Positions 16,912 to 25,843 are shown, counted from the first letter of the stretch. The stretch is DNA of 42,789 bases from Afipia sp. (GCA_030652315.1 JAUSAX010000056.1:1-42789); one strand, 5' to 3'. A program made the numbers and translations. Notes: generated by a model not told the origin, from the letters alone.

Positions 16912-16938
16912 AGCCAGCCAGCGCAGTCTTGGCTGGCT
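16912..16938. promoter_or_regulatory. Inverted repeat near the response regulator start
   Basis: AGCCAGCCA (16912-16920) and TGGCTGGCT (16930-16938) form a perfect 9-bp inverted repeat with a 9-bp spacer. It lies 50 bp upstream of the response regulator start, and could be an RNA hairpin in its leader or a protein site. Confidence 0.4.
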
Positions 16939-16972
16939 TTGCCAAGCTCATACCGGGCCTTGCCAGGATCCG

Positions 16973-17032
16973 TGTAAGCCAGGTGTAAGTTTTCGCCCTG
17001 CGATATCCAGCCCCTTGTAAGCCTGCTGTAAT
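16973..17032. promoter_or_regulatory. Two tandem direct-repeat boxes, OmpR-type binding sites
   Basis: Box 1 is TGTAAGCCAGGTGTAAG (16973-16989) and box 2 is TGTAAGCCTGCTGTAAT (17016-17032). In each box the hexamer TGTAAG or TGTAAT repeats with an 11-bp period, as expected for head-to-tail binding of an OmpR-type dimer. The boxes share TGTAAGCC and are 43 bp apart, close to four helical turns. They lie between the divergent response regulator and RND adaptor genes. That this regulator binds them is inference. Confidence 0.65.
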
Positions 17033-17179
17033 AGGCCGTCACTATAGTCGACAATAATCAGACTGCCCAAAGCCGGAGCGGACGTGTCGGGCGACTATGG
17101 AGCCGGCACGGATGCCGGAGGCCGTCCAGCGCCGTCAGGCCGGCGCGTGGCTTCTGGAATCGGATTCGGGGAATATGAA

Positions 17180-18436
17180 ATGACAGGCCATCTGACCAAA
17201 TTCGGCCAGTTGTCGATGATGTTGCGGGGCGCGATTGCGGTTGGCGCGCTTGCTTTCGTGTTTGGCGCCGTTCTTCTGTTCTCGAGAGGTGACCGCGGCG
17301 GCGCTGCGACTAACCCCGGCCTGACAAATCAAGCGCGGCGCGACAACACGTTTCAACCGACCGCCTCGCAATGGGCGACGCTTACGATCCGGCCGGTCGA
17401 GCGGCGGACCTTCCGGTCCGAATTTCCGACTGAAGGCAAAATCGCCATCGACGAGAATTTGGCAACTCGCATCTTCTCCCCTTATGCCGGCCGGGTGACG
17501 AAACTTCCGGTGGCCCCCGGAGATACGGTGGTGCAAGGCCAAACCGTCTTCGTGATCGAAGCAGCCGATTCGGTTGATGCCCAGAAGGACTTCGTGGCGG
17601 CTTTGGGGGATTTGAATAAAGCGCGCTCGCAGGTCAATCTCGCCTCGATCATCGAACGTCGGCTTGGCTCTCTGTATAAAGAGAAGGCGATGGCGCTGAA
17701 GGATTGGGAGGAGGCGCAGGCCAATCTCACCACCGCGCAGAACAATTTGCGTTCAAGCGAGGTCGCCCTTCAAGCTGTGCGCAACCGGCTCCGCCTTCTC
17801 GGCAAGACCGGCACTGAAATCGATACGTTCGAGAAGACCGGCGTTATCACGCCGGAAGCGCCGGTCCACGCGCCGCTGGCGGGCACCATCCTGCAGCGCA
17901 AGATCGGGCCCGGCCAGTATGTCAATGCAGGCGCCAGCGATAGCGATCCGGTTTTGCTTGTCGGCGATATCTCCAGGGTATGGCTGGTCGCCTATGTACG
18001 CGAATCGGATGTTGCAAAGGTGCAGCTTGGCCAGGGTCTGAAATTCACTGTGCTGTCGCGCCCGGATCGCTCGTTCGAGAGCGCGATCGACTATATAGCG
18101 CCATCGATCGATCCCAGCAGCCGCCGGCTCATGGTTCGCGCCACGATCGACAATTCGGACGGGATGTTCAAACCGGAAATGTTCGCGAGCGTCACGGTGC
18201 TGACCGATGAAGGCGGCCCGTCTCCGGCGGTGCCGCGCGAGGCGATCATTTACGAAGGCGACAGGACGCGCGTTTGGGTCGCGTCCGATGAACGGGTCAT
18301 CGAATTGCGACAGGTCAAGCTGGGCATTTCCAACGGGCGGCTGGTCCAGGTGCTGGACGGCCTCAAATCCGGCGAGAAGGTCATCACCCAGGGCAGCCTG
18401 TTTATCGACCGTATCGCGACTGCCAGTCAGTCCTGA
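17180..18436 (+). CDS. RND efflux periplasmic adaptor (CusB/CzcB-like)
   Basis: About 418 residues. One N-terminal membrane anchor (GAIAVGALAFVFGAVLLF) is followed by a CusB-like arrangement: EFPTEGKIAIDENLATRIFS, lipoyl half RVTKLPVAPGDTVVQGQTVF, an alpha-hairpin at about 150-225, and the second lipoyl half PVHAPLAGTILQRKIGPGQY. Beta-barrel and membrane-proximal domains end with LDGLKSGEKVITQGSLFIDR. The adaptor bridges the inner-membrane pump and the outer-membrane channel. The His- or Met-rich metal-binding N-terminus of some CusB/CzcB proteins is not seen. I start at ATG 17180, preceded by GGGGAAT; an open frame reaches back to 17084 but lacks a ribosome site. First gene of the pump operon. 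Confidence 0.9.
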   Translation: MTGHLTKFGQLSMMLRGAIAVGALAFVFGAVLLFSRGDRGGAATNPGLTNQARRDNTFQPTASQWATLTIRPVERRTFRSEFPTEGKIAIDENLATRIFSPYAGRVTKLPVAPGDTVVQGQTVFVIEAADSVDAQKDFVAALGDLNKARSQVNLASIIERRLGSLYKEKAMALKDWEEAQANLTTAQNNLRSSEVALQAVRNRLRLLGKTGTEIDTFEKTGVITPEAPVHAPLAGTILQRKIGPGQYVNAGASDSDPVLLVGDISRVWLVAYVRESDVAKVQLGQGLKFTVLSRPDRSFESAIDYIAPSIDPSSRRLMVRATIDNSDGMFKPEMFASVTVLTDEGGPSPAVPREAIIYEGDRTRVWVASDERVIELRQVKLGISNGRLVQVLDGLKSGEKVITQGSLFIDRIATASQS

Positions 18437-18460
18437 GCCGGGATCGAGCAAAGCACCATT

Positions 18461-21400
18461 ATGATCAATACGATTGTCGCCTTTGCGCTCAAGCATCGCG
18501 TCTTGATGCTGGTAATGTTCGTGATGATGCTGGTCGGGGGCGGCGCCGCCTTCCGCGTTCTGAACATCGAAGCCTATCCCGATCCGGTCCCGCCGATGGT
18601 GAACGTCATCACGCAGAGCCCGGGTCTCTCGGCGGAGGAGATCGAACGATACATTACTATTCCGATCGAGACGCAGGTGGCCGGCGTTCCGAACCTGCGC
18701 GTCATGCGCACCATTTCGCTGTATGGCCTGTCGGACATCAAGCTGCAATTCACTTACGATTATACGTACGATGAGGCGCTTCAGCAGGTTCTCAACCGGC
18801 TGTCGCAACTGTCGGGATTGCCGGAAGGAGCGCAGCCGCAAATCAGTCCGGTCAGTCCGATCGGCGAAGTCTACCGCTACAAGCTCGCCGGGCCGCCCGG
18901 CTACAGCGTCCTCGATCTCAAGACGCTTCAGGAGTGGGTCCTGCAGCGGCGGTTCCGCGCCATCCCCGGCGTTGTCGACGTGATCGGCTGGGGCGGCAAG
19001 ACCAAGACCTTCGAACTGCAGGTGGATTTCAACAAGCTCACCGCCTACGGCCTCACGCTGCCGCAATTGCTGCAGGCCCTGAACAACAGCAACATCAATG
19101 TCGGCGGCAACATCGTGAATCTCGGCTCGCAGTCAGCCGTGGTGCGTGGTGTCGGTCTCATTCGCTCCATCGATGATCTGAACAGCACGATGCTGACCCA
19201 GGTGGGCGGCAATCCGGTGTTGGTCCGGGATGTGGCGACAGTGATTGTCGGCCATCAGACGCGCCTCGGCATTGCCGGAAAGGACGATGACAACGACATC
19301 GTGCAGGGCATCGTTCTGATGCGCCGCGGCCAACAGAGCACACCCACAATCGAGCGGGTGAAAGCCGAGGTCGAGCGCATCAACAATTCGGGTGTCCTTC
19401 CGCCTGGCGTCCGGATCGAGCGCGTCTACGACCGGCAGGACCTGATCAACATCACGACCCATACAGTCCTGCACAACATGGTGTTCGGGATTGCGCTGAT
19501 CTTCTTGCTGCAATGGATGTTCCTGGGGGATTTGCGAAGCGCCCTCATCGTCGCGGCGACAATTCCGTTCGCATTGTTCTTCGCAGTCGGGATCATGGTG
19601 CTGCGGGGAGAATCCGCGAATCTGCTGTCGGTCGGCGCCATCGATTTCGGCCTGATCGTCGACGCGACTGTCATCATGGTCGAGCGGATTTTCTGGCAAC
19701 TCGGACACACGGCGTCAGGAGCGACGCTCGGGCAACGGGCGGCCGAGAGCGGATTGCGCGGAAAGCTGCTTGTCATCTACGCGGCAGCGACAGGCGTCAA
19801 CCGCTCGATCCTGTTTGCCACCGCGATTGTCATTGCCGGATTCATCCCGCTGTTCACAATGAGCGGAGTGGAAGGACATATTTTTGGTCCGATGGCGAAG
19901 ACGTATGCCTACGCGATTGCCGGCGGTCTGATTGCGACATTCACGATGACCCCGGCGCTCAGCGCCGTGCTCCTGCCAGAGCATGTGCGTGAAACCGAGA
20001 CCTGGCTGGTGCGCAGTCTTCACCGCATCTACACTCCCGCGCTCAGGCTTGCAGTTGCAAACAGGAAAACCACGCTCGCGGCGACGTCCATGCTGTTGCT
20101 GCTCGCATTGATCGTGGTGCGCATGCTCGGGCTCGAATTCTTGCCCAAGCTCGAGGAAGGCAATCTATGGATCCGTGCGACGATGCCCTCGACGATCTCG
20201 CTTGAGGAGGGCAACGGCTATGCGAACCGCATGCGCGCGCTGATCCGCAGCTTCCCGGAAGTCGAAACCGTCGTCAGCCAGCATGGCCGCCCCGATGACG
20301 GCACCGATGCTGCCGGTTTCTTCAATGTCGAATTGTTCACGCCGCTGAAGCCGGCCGAGAAATGGCGTCCCGGTATCGACAAGGACAAGTTGACGGCCGA
20401 AATGCAGGCCAGGCTTGAAGAGGCATTCCCCGGCGTCGATTTCAATTTCTCCCAGTATTTGCAGGACAACGTGGCCGAGCAGGTCTCTGGCGTCAAAGGC
20501 GAGAATTCGATCAAGGTCTTTGGCAGCGATTTGCAGGTGCTCACCGAGACGGCCGACAGGATCAAGGCGGTTCTGGCAACGGTTCCCGGAATTACCGATC
20601 TTGCGGTATTCACCTCGCTCGGCCAGCCGACGATCCAGATCGAGATCGACCGCGCCCGCGCAGCCCGCTACGGTCTTTCTCCCGGCGATATCAATTCCAC
20701 CATTCGCGTGGCCATCGGCGGCGAGTCGGCGGGCAATGTCTATGAACCGGGCAGCGACCGCCGCTTTCCGATCGTTGTCCGGCTGGCGCCGCAATTCCGG
20801 CAGAACGCCGAGGCGATCAGCAAGCTCACCATCGGCGCCCAGGGACCCGGCGGCATCACCCAGATTCCGCTCAGTGAGGTGGCGAGCATCAAGCTTGTGA
20901 CCGGGCCGTCCTATATCTATCGCGAGCAGCAGCAACGCTATCTGCCGATCAAGTTCAGTGTGCGCGACCGGGATCTCGGCGGCGCCATTCAGGAGGCGGA
21001 GCGAAAGATCGCGGAACAGGTCCAGTTGCCGCCGGGGTCGCGTCTCGAATGGGTCGGCGAATTCCGCAATCTGCAGGATGCCATCGGCCGTCTGCAAATC
21101 GTCGTGCCGCTCAGCCTCGCGCTCATTGCACTTCTGTTGTGGGTCAATTTTTCGTCCGTTCCCGACACGCTGCTTGCGATGAGCGTCATTCCCATGGCGA
21201 TCATCGGCGGAATCTTTGCATTGTTCGTGACGCAAATCCCGTTCAGCGTTTCGGCTGCGATCGGTTTCGTCGCACTGTTCGGCATTGCGGTGATGAACGG
21301 CATCATGATCCTGTCGCAATACAATCAGTGCATCGAGGCGGGGATGGAGAGAATCGATGCGATCCTGCGGGCCGGCGAGATGCAGATGCGGCCGGTCCTG

Positions 21401-21625
21401 ATGACGTGCGTGATCGCCGGCGTCGGCCTGCTGCCGGCCGCCATCTCGACCGGCATTGGATCGCAGGTGCAAAAGCCGCTGGCCGTTGTTGTCGTCGGCG
21501 GAATGATGCTCGCCCCTGTGGTCATCCTGATCACTCTCCCGGCCCTGATCGCGCTGTTCTCCCGGCGCACGAGACCGGAGATAAGCGAGGAAGCTGCGCT
21601 CGAGCCGGGCCCAGCGATAGAATGA
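18461..21625 (+). CDS. RND efflux permease, heavy-metal-type (CzcA/CusA-like)
   Basis: A protein of 1054 residues, typical of RND pumps, with twelve membrane helices in two halves. It starts MINTIVAFALKHRVLMLVMF and continues with RVLNIEAYPDPVPPMVNVIT and GLSAEEIERYITIPIETQVA, all standard. The proton-relay helix 4 reads GAIDFGLIVDATVIMVERIF. The DFG...D....VE pattern matches the heavy-metal (HME) class rather than the drug (HAE) class, although the usual DGAV is DATV here. This pattern supports an HME-like pump, but the substrate (metal or organic) cannot be decided from sequence. It follows the adaptor gene by 24 bp and is divergent from the two-component pair. Confidence 0.9.
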   Translation: MINTIVAFALKHRVLMLVMFVMMLVGGGAAFRVLNIEAYPDPVPPMVNVITQSPGLSAEEIERYITIPIETQVAGVPNLRVMRTISLYGLSDIKLQFTYDYTYDEALQQVLNRLSQLSGLPEGAQPQISPVSPIGEVYRYKLAGPPGYSVLDLKTLQEWVLQRRFRAIPGVVDVIGWGGKTKTFELQVDFNKLTAYGLTLPQLLQALNNSNINVGGNIVNLGSQSAVVRGVGLIRSIDDLNSTMLTQVGGNPVLVRDVATVIVGHQTRLGIAGKDDDNDIVQGIVLMRRGQQSTPTIERVKAEVERINNSGVLPPGVRIERVYDRQDLINITTHTVLHNMVFGIALIFLLQWMFLGDLRSALIVAATIPFALFFAVGIMVLRGESANLLSVGAIDFGLIVDATVIMVERIFWQLGHTASGATLGQRAAESGLRGKLLVIYAAATGVNRSILFATAIVIAGFIPLFTMSGVEGHIFGPMAKTYAYAIAGGLIATFTMTPALSAVLLPEHVRETETWLVRSLHRIYTPALRLAVANRKTTLAATSMLLLLALIVVRMLGLEFLPKLEEGNLWIRATMPSTISLEEGNGYANRMRALIRSFPEVETVVSQHGRPDDGTDAAGFFNVELFTPLKPAEKWRPGIDKDKLTAEMQARLEEAFPGVDFNFSQYLQDNVAEQVSGVKGENSIKVFGSDLQVLTETADRIKAVLATVPGITDLAVFTSLGQPTIQIEIDRARAARYGLSPGDINSTIRVAIGGESAGNVYEPGSDRRFPIVVRLAPQFRQNAEAISKLTIGAQGPGGITQIPLSEVASIKLVTGPSYIYREQQQRYLPIKFSVRDRDLGGAIQEAERKIAEQVQLPPGSRLEWVGEFRNLQDAIGRLQIVVPLSLALIALLLWVNFSSVPDTLLAMSVIPMAIIGGIFALFVTQIPFSVSAAIGFVALFGIAVMNGIMILSQYNQCIEAGMERIDAILRAGEMQMRPVLMTCVIAGVGLLPAAISTGIGSQVQKPLAVVVVGGMMLAPVVILITLPALIALFSRRTRPEISEEAALEPGPAIE

Positions 21626-21646
21626 TCTGGTTTGACATCCGGATTG

Positions 21647-23224
21647 ATGGATGCAGGTGGGGGTGTGGTGGTGCTGTTTTCGGTTAATGGGGAGAGGTGC
21701 GCTCGGTCCCAGCCTGGCCGCAAACCTGTCGTCACGATCCGCCTGCCGCGCATTGCGCGGCCAGGATGGTGGCGGCGGGAGCTATTGGGTCTGGGAGTGC
21801 TGCCGTTGCTGCTCACGGCCTGTGCCGTCGGTCCTGATTTCAAATCCCCGGCGCCGCCCGACGTGGCAAACTTCCTGCCCGGACAGGATCAGGTGGCGGG
21901 GCGGACGGTGGTTCGCGGTGCAGAGGTCCCGGCGCAATGGTGGGAGCTTTTTCGCGCGCCGGCGCTCGATCGCCTCGTGCAGGACGGCATAGCGCACAAT
22001 GCCGACCTTGCGGCGGCCGAGGCCGCAGTCCGTGTGGCGCAGGCCAATGCGCTCGCCCAGCGCGGTGCGCTGTTTCCAACCGTGGCCGGAAATTTCCAGG
22101 CGTCACGCCAGAGAGTGGCAGGCGACCTGTCCTCGCCGCTTGAATCTGGTGCCAGCATCTTCAATCTGTACACTGCGCAACTGACGGTGACCTATGTGGC
22201 CGACGTGTGGGGCGGGACGCGACGCCAGATCGAGTCGACCGATGCGCAGGCTGAGATGCAGGCCTTCCAGCGCGAAGGCGTCTATCTGACGCTCACGTCC
22301 AGCATCGCCCTGGCCGCGATCGAGGAGGCCCGACTGCGAGGACAGATCGCCGCGACGCGGCGCGTGATCGACCTCCAGGTCCAGCTTCTCGGCATCCTGC
22401 GGCGGCAGAACGAGCAGGGCCAGATCGCGCTGCCCGACGTGGTGGCACAAGAGACTGCGGTCGCTCAGGCGAGGCTTCTCCTGCCGCCGCTCGAAAGGGA
22501 TCTCGCCAAGCAGGGCAATCTTCTCGCTTTCCTGACCGGGCGCTTTCCGAGCGATGCCGGTCAGGCGGCGTTCCAATTGCGCTCGTTCCGCCTGCCGCGG
22601 AAGCTGCCGCTCAGCCTGCCTGCCGACGTCGTGCGCCAGCGCCCCGACATCAGGGCTGCCGAAGCCAGTCTTCGGTCAGCGAATGCTCAGATCGGCGTCG
22701 CCATCGCCAATCGCCTGCCGCAAATCACGCTGACCGCCAATGCCGGCCAGACCGGCGACAAACTGGCGCAACTGTTCACGCCGGGAACCGCGTTCTCGAT
22801 GATCGCAGGCAGCGTCGCTCAAACGGTGTTTGATGCGGGGACATTGGAGAGCAGGCAGTGGGCCGCGGAAGAGGCCACCAATCAGGCCATAGAACAGTAT
22901 CGCAGCGTGGTGCTCGCCGCATTCAGGAACGTGGCGGACGTGCTGCGGGCCCTGCAGGCGGACGCCCGCATGATCGATGCCGCCGTCGCGGCCGAACGAT
23001 CGGCCGAACAGAATGTCAGCCTTGTGCGCCGGCAGGTCGAGCAAGGGCAAGTTAACATCGCGCTTCTGATTGCGGCACAGCAGGCTTTTTTGCAGACATC
23101 GCTTGCCCGCGTCGACTCGGAAGCCTCGCGCCTGGCGGATACCGTTGCTCTCTTTCAGGCGCTTGGCGGGGGCTGGTGGAACAGGCCAGAACTCAACGCT
23201 GCACGGACTGGAGGGGCGCCTTGA
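21647..23224 (+). CDS. RND outer-membrane channel lipoprotein (NodT/OprM family)
   Basis: About 525 residues. A signal with the lipobox LLTAC lies at about residue 55 and is followed by AVGPDFKSP, the standard start of the mature NodT/OprM family. Two TolC-like repeats follow: LVQDGIAHNADLAAAEAAVR and LTVTYVADVWGGTRRQIEST in the first half, and LPADVVRQRPDIRAAEASLR with VAQTVFDAGTLESRQWAAEE in the second. It forms a trimeric channel across the outer membrane and periplasm. The long leader before the lipobox is unusual, so the true start may lie downstream of 21647. An earlier in-frame TTG lies at 21632. It begins about 20 bp after the permease and completes the tripartite pump. Confidence 0.88.
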   Translation: MDAGGGVVVLFSVNGERCARSQPGRKPVVTIRLPRIARPGWWRRELLGLGVLPLLLTACAVGPDFKSPAPPDVANFLPGQDQVAGRTVVRGAEVPAQWWELFRAPALDRLVQDGIAHNADLAAAEAAVRVAQANALAQRGALFPTVAGNFQASRQRVAGDLSSPLESGASIFNLYTAQLTVTYVADVWGGTRRQIESTDAQAEMQAFQREGVYLTLTSSIALAAIEEARLRGQIAATRRVIDLQVQLLGILRRQNEQGQIALPDVVAQETAVAQARLLLPPLERDLAKQGNLLAFLTGRFPSDAGQAAFQLRSFRLPRKLPLSLPADVVRQRPDIRAAEASLRSANAQIGVAIANRLPQITLTANAGQTGDKLAQLFTPGTAFSMIAGSVAQTVFDAGTLESRQWAAEEATNQAIEQYRSVVLAAFRNVADVLRALQADARMIDAAVAAERSAEQNVSLVRRQVEQGQVNIALLIAAQQAFLQTSLARVDSEASRLADTVALFQALGGGWWNRPELNAARTGGAP

Positions 23225-23599
23225 ATCGTTGAGCGCCCGCGATCGTCGGTCTCAATGGCCTCGGCAATCTCGTGCTGCGACTCTGCGGCCTCGCTCGCAA
23301 GCTTGCCGTGATCTCACACCGCATGTGGATCGATGGAACGCCATTCGCCGCCACGGCGGCAGAGAGACAAGGGAGTTCGGGCGGTCATCTCGACGGCGCT
23401 TAGACCTGAGAGGACATCAATCTTTGTTGTGCGGAACCTTCGCAGGTGGAAGCGAAGTACAAATCAATAACTCAGCTGCGCCGCATGCCGCGCAGGCTGA
23501 TTGCTCAACGTGCAAATCAAAGGTATTGCCGCACACGCGGCCGGCGCGGGCTAGCCCGCGTGCTTCACCTGTCATGCAGGCGTCGCGGGCGTGCCAAAT
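23225..23599. other. No gene seen between pump operon and porin remnant
   Basis: I see no supported gene or clear terminator. The overlapping open frames here resemble nothing I know. Confidence 0.45.
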
Positions 23600-23901
23600 T
23601 GGCAGGTGGCGAGGTCGAACTGTCTGCGGCTTCAGATTCAGGTGGTCCTTCCGCGTGGAATCCCGGCAGCAAGTTCAGGAGTGGCGTGATCGTAGGTGCC
23701 GGCTTCGAATACATGCTGACGCAGAATTTCATCCTTGGAATCGAATACAACCACATCGATCTCGGACGAGCTAACTACACCGCCTACAATACCGGCGCGG
23801 ACACGTCTCTCACATCGGTCGACGACAAGACCAAGCTGGATACCATTGTCGGTCGCCTGAGTTACAAGTTCGATTCGTTCGGCGCAGTTGCCAGTCGCTG
23901 A
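23600..23901 (+). pseudogene. C-terminal remnant of an Omp25/31-like outer-membrane barrel
   Basis: From about 23600 the frame reads NPGSKFRSGVIVGAGFEYML, then NFILGIEYNHIDLGRANY and DTIVGRLSYKFDSFGAVASR before the stop at 23899-23901. These are the last three or four strands of a small outer-membrane barrel of the Omp25/Omp31 (OmpA-like beta-barrel) family common in rhizobia. It lacks the signal peptide and the first strands, so only about 85 of some 230 residues remain. No ribosome site or start precedes the fragment. Confidence 0.65.
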
Positions 23902-23913
23902 GGGGCCACCTCT

Positions 23914-24132
23914 CTATTGCTTCGCGCGGGCAAACGTAGCGGACGGCAGTTCTCCGAACCGTTGGCGGTAGGCCGCTGCGAAGCGTCCGAAATGAGTAAA
24001 GCCGCAATGCGTCGCCACTGCGGTAACGCTGGTGGTTTTGCCGGGATGGAGCAGTGCGCGATGCGCTGCGTTCAGCGGCAACTCGGCGAGGAGTGAGGCC
24101 GGTGGCCGGCCGAACGCCTCGACGCAGCTCAA
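23914..24132 (-). pseudogene. C-terminal fragment of an AraC-family regulator
   Basis: The 72-codon frame ends VTAVATHCGFTHFGRFAAAY and RQRFGELPSATFARAKQ. This is the second helix-turn-helix of an AraC protein of the type whose helix reads GF.H.GRFA..YR..FGE.PS. The segment MSCVEAFGRPPASLLAEL before it is the linker between the two helix-turn-helices. The N-terminal effector domain and first helix-turn-helix are missing, so the gene is truncated. It ends 12 bp from the porin remnant; both are debris in the same gap. Confidence 0.6.
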
Positions 24133-24406
24133 GTGAAGCGTCCGCGACCCGCTCCGTTATGAAGAATGAAGGTCACCATTAATGACCTATTTCACTGGAG
24201 GACGGCGCGCCGTGACAGTGACACCTGTTCGACATCGAAATCACGTAGCAAAGCCGAGCAGACTTGGCTGCGACTGCGATGTTAGGCTGCGCGCGTCGGC
24301 GTAAGCGCCTTAACGCGCTCCATTGCCTCAACGCGCTGCGTGTGGTTTCAATGCGCCGAGCTTGTGGGTTTAAGCCGTTTGTTTTCAATAACCGAAGGAG
24401 AGGGCG

Positions 24407-25225
24407 ATGAAGCGAATGAAAGAGGTCGCGAGGAGAGCGGCGAGTTGTGCGCTGCGGCGGCCGGGGATCGTGGCCGGCGCGCTGCTAGTTATGGGTTTGT
24501 CGTCGATATCTTCCGCCAGTGCCCAGGGCAACGACGCCGACAAGCTGCTCAAGGCGATGTCCGACTACGTGGCCAGTCAAAAGGCGATTTCGGTCACATT
24601 CGATTCCGATGTCGAGGTGATCACATCCAACCTGCAGAAAATCCAGTTCACTAGCTCAGGCCAGGTCCAGCTGAGCCGGCCGGACAAGCTGCGTGCCACG
24701 CGCACGGGCGGGTACCGGGACATCGAGATCGTGTTCGATGGCAAGACGTTCAGCATCAACAACAAGGACAACAAGGAATACACGCAGGTTGACGCGCCGG
24801 GGACGGCCGATCAACTGATCGACGTGCTGCGTGAAAGACATGGGGTAACCGCACCGGGCGCGGATCTTCTACTGTCGAACGTCTTCGACGTCATGATGGC
24901 GGATGTCATCGACGGCGCTGTGATCGGCAAGGGCGTCATCGACGGCGTCGAGTGCGATCATCTGGCGTTCCGTAATGTCGATACCGACTGGCAGATCTGG
25001 ATCGAGTCGGGAGCCCGGCCGATCCCGCGCAAGTATGTGATCACCAGCAAGGCGGTCGCAGAAGCGCCGCAGTACACCCTGCGCATTAAGGACTGGAAGA
25101 ACGACGTGCCGGCCGATGCATTCGTGTTCAAGCCCGATCAGTCAGCCAAGAAGATCGCGATCAACGAACTTTCGGACATCGACGAAGTGCCGCAGGGCAT
25201 CACGCAGGCAGGAGCAAAGAAATGA
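24407..25225 (+). CDS. Exported DUF2092 protein (LolA-like fold)
   Basis: A protein of 272 residues with a long signal peptide (basic start MKRMKEVARRAAS, core IVAGALLVMGLSSIS, cleavage near SASAQ). The mature part matches the DUF2092 family: KLLKAMSDYVASQKAISVTF, RPDKLRATRTGGYRDIEIVF, FDGKTFSINNKDNKEYTQVD and DHLAFRNVDTDWQIWIESGA. The family is thought to share the LolA/LolB half-barrel, which suggests binding of a lipid or other hydrophobic ligand in the periplasm. That function is inference. A strong ribosome site (GGAGAGGG) precedes the ATG. Its stop overlaps the next start (ATGA at 25222-25225), so the two genes are translationally coupled. It heads a five-gene run of exported proteins. 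Confidence 0.88.
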   Translation: MKRMKEVARRAASCALRRPGIVAGALLVMGLSSISSASAQGNDADKLLKAMSDYVASQKAISVTFDSDVEVITSNLQKIQFTSSGQVQLSRPDKLRATRTGGYRDIEIVFDGKTFSINNKDNKEYTQVDAPGTADQLIDVLRERHGVTAPGADLLLSNVFDVMMADVIDGAVIGKGVIDGVECDHLAFRNVDTDWQIWIESGARPIPRKYVITSKAVAEAPQYTLRIKDWKNDVPADAFVFKPDQSAKKIAINELSDIDEVPQGITQAGAKK

Positions 25226-25539
25226 CCCGTATTTCCACAACTCTTTTCCGGTTCTCCGTTGCGACCATTCTCGGCGGTGCAGCCATGCTCTGGAGCGGAC
25301 ATTCGCCGCTGAATACGCAGGCGTCGCTCGTATCATCAGCTGATGCGAGGATCGGCCGCCCGCTGACGCCAATGAGTTACGCCGGGGTCGCGCGACGCAC
25401 GACACGTCGCGCCGTGGCTGTCGGAGCCGTAGCTGCCGGGGCGGTCTATGCAGCGCCGGTGGTCGTTGCGCCCGCGGTCGTACCCAGATGCGCCCAGGTC
25501 GTGGACGCCTATGGACGGATCGCCACCGTTTGCCGGTAA
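25222..25539 (+). CDS. Small exported hypothetical protein coupled to the DUF2092 gene
   Basis: A protein of 105 residues whose start overlaps the DUF2092 stop by 4 bp. The N-terminal hydrophobic stretch (ATILGGAAMLW) fits a signal peptide. The middle has RRTTRRA, followed by a very Ala/Val-rich segment (AVAVGAVAAGAVYAAP) that could insert in a membrane. The end CAQVVDAYGRIATVCR contains two Cys. I know no named family. The overlap with the DUF2092 gene and the codon pattern argue that it is real. Confidence 0.7.
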   Translation: MTRISTTLFRFSVATILGGAAMLWSGHSPLNTQASLVSSADARIGRPLTPMSYAGVARRTTRRAVAVGAVAAGAVYAAPVVVAPAVVPRCAQVVDAYGRIATVCR

Positions 25540-25585
25540 GCCAACTCATATCCGAAACCAAACGTAACAAACGGAGGAGGCGAAG

Positions 25586-25843
25586 ATGAAGCTCTCGATA
25601 ACGCTGTCGGCGCTGCTGACAGCCGGTTTCGTGATGGCCAGCAGTGAGCAGGCCAGCGCCGTAGTCTACTGCCAATACGTTGCGTATCCCGTTGGCTGCG
25701 TCGTAAGGCCCGGCGTCGTCCTGCGGCCGCGCCCGGTCGCGCGGGCAGTAGTGACCCCCGGCGTCGGTGCTCCGGGAGTCGGCGTGCGGCCAGGAACGCC
25801 GATGAATCGTGGCGGCCCTGTCAATCGCGTTGGCAGGCGCTGA
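25586..25843 (+). CDS. Small exported Val/Pro/Gly-rich hypothetical protein
   Basis: A protein of 85 residues. A clear signal peptide (SITLSALLTAGFVMASSEQA) is followed by VVYCQYVAYPVGCVVRPGVV with two Cys. A low-complexity tail follows, built of short units such as PGVGAPGVGVRPGTP and ending NRVGRR. A strong ribosome site (GGAGGAGGCGAAG) sits before the ATG. No family is recognised. It is the third member of the exported run, 46 bp after the preceding gene. The tail is too short to be a structural repeat protein. Confidence 0.7.
   Translation: MKLSITLSALLTAGFVMASSEQASAVVYCQYVAYPVGCVVRPGVVLRPRPVARAVVTPGVGAPGVGVRPGTPMNRGGPVNRVGRR

Noticed and set aside
17753..19066. A 437-codon open frame on the minus strand inside the pump operon
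   Set aside because: It is antisense to the adaptor and permease, whose frames show clear family motifs. Long antisense frames are expected in GC-rich DNA, and it has no domain of its own.
20165..21472. A 435-codon minus-strand open frame inside the RND permease gene
   Set aside because: Antisense shadow of a well-supported gene with strongly biased composition (Arg/Asp/His-rich) and no recognisable domain.
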